A DNA stretch of 64,000 bases from CAZZNQ01 sp964655775 (GTDB lineage: Bacteria > Planctomycetota > Brocadiia > SM23-32), in contig CAZZNQ010000005.1 of assembly GCA_964655775.1 (NCBI GenBank), positions 1 to 64,000 on the forward strand. The letters are read 5' to 3'. Shown here piece after piece: positions 45,701 through 50,888 of this stretch. The notes under the pieces were generated by a model. It was not told the DNA's origin and ran no database searches. It saw only the letters and a list, made by a program, of their open reading frames with translations. Each line of letters opens with the position of its first letter. The stretch's first letter is position 1. Position numbers and translations under genes: made by a program.

Positions 45701-48700
45701 ATCTGGGCGTGGTAGCCCGGAAGCACCGAGTAGCGCCCGCCGAAGTCGAACGGCAGACCCGCCTGCGCGATCTCCGCGTCGTAGGGATCCAGACTCAACG
45801 GGTTCGAGGTCTGGTATGGATCGGCCTCGTTCAGCGTGGCGATATTGAGCTTCTCGCCCACGACAAGGTTGGCAAGCCCATCGCCGTCGAAATCGCCTGC
45901 GAGTAGCGCGCCCGGCGAATCGAACGGACCGTCGAACGCGTAGTCGGTGATATGATACGCGGAGAACGGCGCGTCGAAGTCTCCGGTATACATGTACTCG
46001 TGCACGCCGAAGTTGGCCGAATGCCCGCCTTCATTCAGGAAGATGGACAGCGACCCGTTGGCGTTCGTCGTCACCAGGTCCATGTAGGGATCGCGCGGAG
46101 CGGCGTCGCCCTCTTCGGCCTCGACGCTCCCCTGCGCCCACCACCATCCGGGCGTTCCGTAAGTCTGCCGCGTGGTGTCGGCGTCTATGTTGTACGTGAC
46201 AAGGTCCGTCGGCGACCCATTGGTCAGGTATGTGCCCGGGTGCATGTCGGCCCAGAGGTCTTCGCCTGGATCCCAGAAGCCCGACGAATCCTCGTCGTAG
46301 TAGTAGACGTTCCCCTGAATGCCGACCGTCCCGTCCGGCACGCGCCAATCGTCTACGTTGTGGATCGGCGTGTCGATCCCATCGTCATAGACGTTATCGC
46401 CGTTCTGATCGGCCCAGATGCCCTCGCCGTAGTCCCAGGTATGGTTGCCGTTGATATCGTAGAAGTAGACGTTGTCCTGGGTGTCGGTGCCGTTGCCCAG
46501 GATGTCCCAGAACGGATACGTATACGTCGCGGCGTTGCTGTCGTAGACCCGGGAGTTATCCGTGATTCTCAGGTCGGTATCGTCGTCGTAACGGCTCCTG
46601 GTGCCGAAACCGTCAGCCGACCGATCCTGGTTCGGGTAGAGGCCGGCGTAGATCTCGTTCGATCCCGACATGTAGTGATTGCCGAGAAGGACGGTTACGC
46701 GGTTGTTCCTGGAGTTCGCCGTGGCGATGTCGATATCCAGCAACTCGTTGGGGACGTTGTCCCAATCGTCTTCCAGGAAGTTTGTTGCGACGATCGAGTC
46801 GCCGGCGCCGATCGGCTCGTCGGGACTGGGGGTGCGGGACTCGGCCCACACGCCCTCGCCGATGCTCCAATCGCCGTCCATATCCGCATCGCCGAAGAAC
46901 ACTCTACCGTGAATGCCCGTAGAGCCGTCTGGCACGTCCCAGCCGTCGCCGTTATCCGCAACCTGCGTGTCGAGACCAAGATCGTAAACGTCGTCACCGG
47001 TAAGGTCGGCCCATACGTCTTCACCGGCCTCCCAGAACCCGTTCTCGTTGGCATCCCAGAAGAAGATGTTGCCCTGAAGGGCCACGATCTCGGATCCCAC
47101 GGGAACCGGCGTGTCGCCTACATCGTCAGCCGTACCGGCGAGATAGGCGGCGTCATTCGAGCTACCCTCCGACCAGATGAACTCGCCGGGGTCCCAGACA
47201 CCGTTGCCGCTTGCGTCGTAGAAGTACAGGTCACCGGTGATTCCCTCCGCCAGGCCGGCCACGTTCCAATCGGAAGGATTCCATATCTGCCGGTCGGTGC
47301 CGTAGTTATAGAGCAGTTCGTTGGCGTAGTCTTCATCTGCCCAGACATCCTCGCCATCGTTGATGTCGTAGAGCCCATCTGCATCGGCATCGTAGAAGGC
47401 CAGGTCGCCCTGGATGCCGTTTGCCGGCCCACCGGGGGTGTGCAGCATCAGGTCATAGTCATTGACGTCTGCGCCAAAGCCGTAGACCCGCACGTACCAC
47501 GTACCCGCCGCAAGGCCGTTGAGCGAGATAGTCTCGTTGTCCGTAATGCTGTTTGCCGTGGTCTGCAGCACGCCACCATCATCGTACAGCGCCATGTCCA
47601 GGTCGCCGTCGGCATGCGTGAACAGGATCTCCACGTAATCGGCGGCCGTACCCGCGGCACCCATGGTGAAGCTGTACCAATCCTCGTCGGCTGCCGGATC
47701 GATACTCAGGCCGTACCACGCGTTCATCGTCCCGACAGGATTCAGGCTATGCGCAGAAGCGAAATCCTCGTTCGGCTCCCATGGCTCCCCGACGGCTTCC
47801 GGCAGTATCACCGTGTCGGAATCGTCGAAAGTTGCACTGCCTATCCGAATCTCGAGGCCGTATTCGCCTTCGCTGGCCGGCGAACCGGCGTATTGACCGG
47901 TGATCGGGTTGAAGGGAGGATCCCCGAACAGTCCGCCGATGCCGATGTAATAATTACCCGTCTCCGGAAGCTGGGGCACGATCAGGATGTTTGAATCCGG
48001 GACCTCCTCATCCATCTGAATGCCGGCGATCAGCAGCCCGTTCTCATCATAGAGGCCAATGTCGGCACTGATTGGGTCGCTGACTCCGGGCCGATACGGA
48101 ACGGGATGCAGAGTGATCTCCAGGTACTGACCCTCTTCACCGGTGAGCCGGTACATATCGATATCGGTACCGAAGATACTCGGGTTGTAGTAGGGTCCTT
48201 CTTCCGCGTAGATGCTCACCGGCGTATCGCCCAGACGGTACGTGAATGCCGCCCCCAGCTCTCTATAGCCGTAGATCACATGCTGGTCGCTCGCACCGGT
48301 GATACCCGTCTCCGTCGCCCGGCCTATCACACCGCCGGCGTCGCCAAAGAAACCGGTCCCGTCGTTCCACAGGAAGAGCGGACCGTCGAAACCGACAGTA
48401 GCCAGGTCGACGTCGCCGTCCTGGTCCAGGTCGGCGGCCACTATGTCCTCCGGCGCTACGCCCGGACCGGGCAACACATAAGAGGCGTTGATCGCGAAGG
48501 CACCCGTACCGTCGCCTAACAGGACGGCAACCGCCCCCTCGGTGCCCTGCAGAGGATCGGCGAGGGCGTCATCGCGAGAAGCGGCCGCCGCCACGTCGAG
48601 GATGCCGTCGCCGTTCAGATCGGCCACGGCCAGTGCCTGGGGATAGATGCTGTCCGTGCTGCCCCACCGCAGGTCATAGGTCGTCTCCGTGGCGAAACCA

Positions 48701-50247
48701 CCCGCCCCGTCGTTCAGGAGCACGGAGATGCGGTCCGTCGCGGAGTTGGCCGTAACGATGTCGGCGTAGCCATCGCCGTCGAAATCGCCTACCTGAAGAT
48801 CGGTCGGCTCATACTGCTGATACGGGTTGCCGGCGGGCGGAGCCCCAATGGGCACAAGGCTGTCGGCCGCGAACTGTCCGCTTCCGTTGTTCAGGAGCAC
48901 AACAACCATATCCGGCCCGAGAGTGGCCGTCACGTCAACGGTGGCGGCAACGTCCAGGTCGCCGTCCAGATCAAAGTCCGCCTGCGCGAGCGCAGTGATG
49001 GCCCACGATGGCGTGAACTCCCAGTTGTACCCGTCCGCGCCGTCGAAGTCCGTCCATCCGTCTGTGGGCGAACCGTAGTCGGGCATGTCGGCTGGCGGAT
49101 CCCAGGCGCTGAAGACCACGTTGCGTATGAAGCCGTCCGCATCGGCCACGCCCAGCGCGTCCAACACAATCTGCTCGTCGACAGCATTGGTCACCGGCGT
49201 ATTGACCACTTCGTCCAGGCTGGGATTCTGGTTGAGAGTCCAGACCGCCTCGCTGACGTTGCCCTCGGTGTCCTCAGCAACAGCGAAATAGACCGGGCTG
49301 ACGTCGGGGTCCCAGGTTGCCTGAACGGTGAGCTGCCATTGCCCGCCTCCCAGGTCCACGCCGGAGCCCAGGAGCTGGTCCTGAACCGGGTTGTAATGCC
49401 CGCTGTCGAACACGTCCCTGTAGAAGAGCACGCTCGTCACAGCGCTGTCGGTATCGGCAACACCGGACGCCACGAAAGTAACGTACTCGCCCTGAACGAT
49501 GGGGTTGGGGTCGTTGGCTACGGCTGCGATGGTCGGCCGCTGGTCGACATGGCCGGTCGTGAACGGACCCAGCGCGCCGTCGTCGTCGCTGGCCCGCGCG
49601 AAGTAGTCGCCCACCGTCCATTCGACGGTGCCGGTCCAGGTCCAGCCGTTGCTGCCATCTGTATCTCTGCCCAGGAACTCGTCGGCCGCGTCCCAGGTCC
49701 CGTTGTTGTTCGTATCGTGGAAGAACTCCACGTAGTTCACGAGACCGTCCGGATCAGCCACCCCGCCGGCAATGAGGGTAAGGGTGTCGCCCGGCGAGAC
49801 GGCGTCGGGGTCCCCGGTCAGAGACCCGACGGTGGGCAATGCGTTGACGGTGCCGGTTGTCACCGCCGCAGCGCTGGTCTCCCCCGCCGAGTCTTCCGCC
49901 TCCGCGAAGTAGTACCATAGCCCGGCTCCCCAGTTGGCTGGAGCCTGCACGCTCCAACCGCCCGCAGAACTGGTGTCGGAACCGACGATAGTGTCGGTCC
50001 CGGGGTCAAAGACGCTGTCTGCGCTGCGGTAGAAGTCGACCTGGACGATGTTTCCCCCATCCGGGTCGATCACGTTGTTCGCCGTGAGAACAACGTTGCT
50101 GCCCTGGTTCACCGGGTCCGGAGTGTCCGTCAGTGACTGGATGACGGGCGCCGCCAGCAAAAGGCGGCTCTCCAGCTGTTCGACCCCAAGAGTGACTTTG
50201 CGTGACTTCCCATGCTTCCGATTCCGATCCCTCGCCGTTTCGTTCAT
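38455..50247 (-). CDS. Giant planctomycete surface protein (Ig-like, FG-GAP, PPC, Ca-loop repeats, C-terminal repeat region)
   Basis: 3930 residues from ATG 50247. Basic N-terminus then LGVEQLESRLLLAAP, the export motif of many planctomycete extracellular proteins. Modules in order: about three Ig-like repeats of ~100 residues and a diverged fourth; an FG-GAP/VCBS-like stretch (~420-650); two pre-peptidase C-terminal-like domains (~670-940); acidic Ca-loop repeats (DxNxNGxWDxGE) between about 940 and 1900 interleaved with further FG-GAP-like and Ig-like units; a second FG-GAP stretch (~2130-2470); nine consecutive Ig-like repeats, mostly marked by PDPV; and a Gly/Lys-rich C-terminal repeat region (~3490-3930). 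The Asp/Asn-rich turns imply strong Ca2+ dependence. Adhesion, surface coating or matrix scaffolding is inferred from architecture; no enzyme motif was seen. Confidence 0.9.
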   Translation of the reverse strand: MNETARDRNRKHGKSRKVTLGVEQLESRLLLAAPVIQSLTDTPDPVNQGSNVVLTANNVIDPDGGNIVQVDFYRSADSVFDPGTDTIVGSDTSSAGGWSVQAPANWGAGLWYYFAEAEDSAGETSAAAVTTGTVNALPTVGSLTGDPDAVSPGDTLTLIAGGVADPDGLVNYVEFFHDTNNNGTWDAADEFLGRDTDGSNGWTWTGTVEWTVGDYFARASDDDGALGPFTTGHVDQRPTIAAVANDPNPIVQGEYVTFVASGVADTDSAVTSVLFYRDVFDSGHYNPVQDQLLGSGVDLGGGQWQLTVQATWDPDVSPVYFAVAEDTEGNVSEAVWTLNQNPSLDEVVNTPVTNAVDEQIVLDALGVADADGFIRNVVFSAWDPPADMPDYGSPTDGWTDFDGADGYNWEFTPSWAITALAQADFDLDGDLDVAATVDVTATLGPDMVVVLLNNGSGQFAADSLVPIGAPPAGNPYQQYEPTDLQVGDFDGDGYADIVTANSATDRISVLLNDGAGGFATETTYDLRWGSTDSIYPQALAVADLNGDGILDVAAAASRDDALADPLQGTEGAVAVLLGDGTGAFAINASYVLPGPGVAPEDIVAADLDQDGDVDLATVGFDGPLFLWNDGTGFFGDAGGVIGRATETGITGASDQHVIYGYRELGAAFTYRLGDTPVSIYAEEGPYYNPSIFGTDIDMYRLTGEEGQYLEITLHPVPYRPGVSDPISADIGLYDENGLLIAGIQMDEEVPDSNILIVPQLPETGNYYIGIGGLFGDPPFNPITGQYAGSPASEGEYGLEIRIGSATFDDSDTVILPEAVGEPWEPNEDFASAHSLNPVGTMNAWYGLSIDPAADEDWYSFTMGAAGTAADYVEILFTHADGDLDMALYDDGGVLQTTANSITDNETISLNGLAAGTWYVRVYGFGADVNDYDLMLHTPGGPANGIQGDLAFYDADADGLYDINDGEDVWADEDYANELLYNYGTDRQIWNPSDWNVAGLAEGITGDLYFYDASGNGVWDPGEFIWSEGSSNDAAYLAGTADDVGDTPVPVGSEIVALQGNIFFWDANENGFWEAGEDVWADLTGDDVYDLGLDTQVADNGDGWDVPDGSTGIHGRVFFGDADMDGDWSIGEGVWAESRTPSPDEPIGAGDSIVATNFLEDDWDNVPNELLDIDIATANSRNNRVTVLLGNHYMSGSNEIYAGLYPNQDRSADGFGTRSRYDDDTDLRITDNSRVYDSNAATYTYPFWDILGNGTDTQDNVYFYDINGNHTWDYGEGIWADQNGDNVYDDGIDTPIHNVDDWRVPDGTVGIQGNVYYYDEDSSGFWDPGEDLWADMHPGTYLTNGSPTDLVTYNIDADTTRQTYGTPGWWWAQGSVEAEEGDAAPRDPYMDLVTTNANGSLSIFLNEGGHSANFGVHEYMYTGDFDAPFSAYHITDYAFDGPFDSPGALLAGDFDGDGLANLVVGEKLNIATLNEADPYQTSNPLSLDPYDAEIAQAGLPFDFGGRYSVLPGYHAQMEVTYYARAHDNRYDPINNPEYEGYSATESLTVAYNQRPLIWTLNANRSDIDAGDTLVLTAKGVQDVDGFAASVAFYADGGDGVFNPTDPGTDDVLLGVDTDGGDGWSFSGPFDGDVSRIYWAQATDDQGTASRAKATFVNEAPSVAALQVDGIYRRVIAGHTNIDDDALVLDGGPVLAPGDHGVRGDVLFNDANFNGRWDPGEDLWQDGSAGVLSSNGVYDWEYDISDAAGLGAIVGNPVGTQGTYIFEDTNGDAKFNWAEEIWHDANSNGLYDAGETQIWDGGDGLWNTAADAAGISGNVYSSGTDIWADAGIDADGVYHAVQEIQVTDGSDGVWSTDDSVAGIIGNLLFRDDSADGSWDAGEPIWAEEVYEHDWLVLTAVDVRGGTNGAGSDVRSVQFYRDMNYNGIFEPETDQFLGYGVNMGDLAGFGTTDGDDWQFFIEDRDWVESPSFSSFFPTVEFSPGTQRFFAVAQDSNDYWSEEVSGRTHVRNIRPIISGLTGSPDPVTAGSSLTLTALGVGDAYGAVDHVAFYRDADANGILDQSVDQLIGTDGFGGDGWSLSAVVMWPSGNHRYFARVQDNYGEWSDDVAVFDGVVNGRPVFGGTFDVSDSETSATGAGPVAVAYGDFDDDDRIDLAVAESGAGTVSVLLGHGDGTFDARVPYAVGAAPSDVVATDLNGDGILDLVTANSGDGTVSVLLGVGDGTFSPQVAYAAGANPVAVAVGNADADQLGYPDIVVVNRSIGQVNVLPGTGLGMFGAPVAVAGFTAPADVAVGLVNGDSYLDLVVADAGAPGIWMLAGDGQGGFDAPVLQPTGGTSPDSLVLRDLDLDGRLDLAVSDSSGNNVTIMLGDGTGAFMPGAVLPVGNTPVAISSAYLDADTRPDLLVANSASGDVSVLLNNGGGEFAPTVNYAVGANPAVALAVVIGGDEAPDLFTAHPASGVEFWSGIEALADENSAGDYDPVDQGSTLVLETTGLRDPDGDAITLVQFYRDTNGNGSLNVGIDEQLDPDGVSFIGVQNGGLVYQWAGPVTWAVGDHTYFARAQDSRGGWSHSALQSGTVTNPPPVIVGGLQDSPDPVTQGYGLTLVAANVQDANGTIQQVEFYRDSNNNGALDLGTDEFLGVNTTAEGSDYSLMKVVDWDPGSALYFARAQDNDDAWSEVVSATGFVNGRPVVETLTPSPNPIPVNGTLTLTATGVYDTDPAGSVVRMQFYRDSNNNGKFDDGFDQVIGSDTVGGDGWSISFPVATDSLVYFARAQDDMGGWSFAATSAVVNRLPVVGQLNDSPDPITQGATIRLEASDVYDVDGQVDAVYFYRDANGNSLLDPAVDQLLGIDTTSGNGWAFLGPVTWTGGLHTYFAQARDNTGNFTRPEDSASTVGYVNRRPLVDSLMAAPDPVTRGASLTLTAVDATDLDGTVVGVQFYRDTNFNGVLDIGLDSLIGVGTNAGDIAGGADDDWTLTVATTGWEPQVQTLFVRAQDNSGSWGPVPATSGTVRVNNPPSVASLADNPDPVAQGMDLTLTALGVDDVDGTVVQVEFYRDTNGNGTFDLASDALLGTGTQVGATDWELAGVDTSGFPVGTVTYFARSQDDNGAWSTAVTGTGRVHLRPTVAGLTDTPDPVFKGNDLTLVAVDVVDPDALGVSLVRFYRDADGDDVLDPLIDELLGVGENIGNVSGGAGNEWRLIVGTAGWPAGDQTYFAIAYDVDGGESLSVQTDGVVVTTEPSLAGVTDNPDPVVRGEDLTLTAIDASDTDGVVTEVRFYYDSNANGTLETATDELLGTGTNVGDIGGGNEDEWQLVVPAGTTWPLGPTTYFAVPVDDDTAVGDEVSTIGEVGNHAPEIDGSLTAEWDPVAIGQDQTLTVNGVQDIEPAPFGGVVDVEFWRDLDGDGVFDDAVDELLGSGVDMGGGVWQLTVDTSGWSFNPDQVYFVRALDIDSDYSPVVSTAGEVNYTLIASRQIGDTWVSFYDMDPDNGVSAPEIAWGRNQRTSTMDIFVDTRQDLPFYIREIELLGNGAQTRDLGIVVSGLTGLRDFKDSRDLAFNAPVAFLAVQGHIGEAEFDNGLSGANLNGFISVDGWVLPDDIDEDGLTYDETGLYAFGFISEAYFGMRNTGDIVSERSIGKLESDAGFFGDVVAWGGGIEEVDSFGHIAGDIMAYGGIEDVSAKAGDILGDVTALADPWASTIGKIEAKADYNAVGAWVGGGIHSDIYSSGAILKVYAKGGDFGSSIVAESTLGKFKIKGGNLSGLVQADEIGKIDVKTAKRKDTGTYVGGGLIDAQIKATNGLSKLKTSAGAANLTLEAGVASKIKIGGSVVDSMFDFSVGASKIKIGGSAIDSELSADVGIAKMDVRGNWTDTSLDAQTLGKVKVRGNISSTTGPDDEIRAHTGTFKLYEMGDKYTIFDAAGLWLDGVHAYVL
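39860..42830 (-). repeat. Nine tandem Ig-like repeats in the giant protein
   Basis: Each unit of ~100 residues (~300 bp) repeats the pattern: hydrophobic strand, (D/N)PDPV, G, L-T-L-x-A, a D-x-D-G turn, V-x-F-Y-R-D-x-N-x-N-G, D-x-L-L-G, a Trp strand, then Y-F-A-R-A-Q-D and W-S. Units start, for instance, at the segments DSPDPVTQG, PSPNPIPVNG, DSPDPITQG, AAPDPVTRG, DNPDPVAQG, DTPDPVFKG and DNPDPVVRG. Confidence 0.85.
44560..47430 (-). repeat. Acidic Ca-loop repeats in the giant protein
   Basis: Repeated short units of the type G-x-x-(Y/F)-(F/Y)-x-D-x-(N/D)-x-x-G-x-W-(D/N)-x-G-E-x-x-W-A-(D/E), for example FYDASGNGVWDPGEFIW, FFWDANENGFWEAGEDVW and YYDEDSSGFWDPGEDLW. They occur in two clusters separated by an FG-GAP-like and an Ig-like unit. 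The D-x-N-x-(N/D)-G-x-x-D spacing resembles calcium-binding loops. Confidence 0.75.
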
Positions 50248-50433
50248 CTTCGCACCCCAATACCCCAACGTGCCGAAGTGTTCCGCGAATGACCTAACTC
50301 TTTTTGTTTCTGCAAGGCCCGCCGCCTGAAAAGACGAACGAAGTGCCCCACAGATGAACTCTTTGGTCTGCACCTCCTGAATGACCCCTGGGGGATTAGC
50401 CCATTACGACCCCAATACCCCAGAACGCAAAGT
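50248..50433 (-). promoter_or_regulatory. Long 5' leader of the giant gene with duplicated G-rich 14-mer
   Basis: Between the promoter and ATG lies a leader of about 180 bases. The 14-mer TGGGGTATTGGGGT occurs twice on the minus strand: 50422-50409, near the predicted transcript start, and 50267-50254, directly before the ATG, where it would include the ribosome-binding region. A CCCCCAG segment at 50394-50388 could pair with either copy. Confidence 0.6.
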
Positions 50434-50462
50434 CTTATACGCCAAAACCGTACGCAAGTCAA
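50434..50462 (-). promoter_or_regulatory. Promoter of the giant surface-protein gene
   Basis: Minus strand: TTGACT (50462-50457), 17-base spacer, TATAAG (50439-50434). Near-consensus hexamers with ideal spacing. Confidence 0.75.
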
Positions 50463-50888
50463 GCCTTTTCCCGTGGTTTCCTCAGTGTTTCTCCGGCACT
50501 TCCCTAAGCAACCCCGCGGCAGTGGGGTCCCGCGACAGCCCTTGTTGACATACAACAACTGCACTGCCAGCCGGATACGATAGACTCGGGCATGCCATTC
50601 ACCGCCCTGAATCCACGGCCCCCGGCCCGGACTTATTGGTTCTCAGATGAGGACCTTGGCACCCAAGAACTCATCCTCTTGATGCCCCGACTGGGCACTC
50701 CCGATAGTTGAGAACGCAATGACGCACCGTCGCCTGATCGCCACTCGCAGCAAAGGACCAGGCCTGTGCACTGGGTGCAGTGGAACGTTCGATCAGTGCC
50801 GGGCAGCCTGCGTCGCACGCGAGATCGGTGAGAACTCCGGCATCAGCTTCGCGGCGCACATCCTCCGGAATCCGGCACTTCGGACCGC
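50463..50888. other. Intergenic region between the two surface-protein genes
   Basis: About 425 bases without a convincing gene. Short open frames here have no ribosome-binding sites or recognisable sequence. It holds the 3' flank of the 970-residue protein gene and whatever lies upstream of the giant-gene promoter; no clear terminator with a T tract was found. Confidence 0.4.

Noticed and set aside
38455..47430. Tandem repeats considered as a possible CRISPR or satellite array.
   Set aside because: Repeat units are 60-300 bp, diverged, and keep one reading frame with protein-level conservation; they are coding repeats.
40885..47994. Very long open frames on the plus strand inside the giant surface-protein gene (about 990, 640 and 680 codons).
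   Set aside because: They lie opposite Asp/Gly/Val-rich repeats whose GAC/GTC-type codons rarely create stops in reverse. They are low-complexity, repeat with the sense repeats, and lack ribosome-binding sites and recognisable domains.
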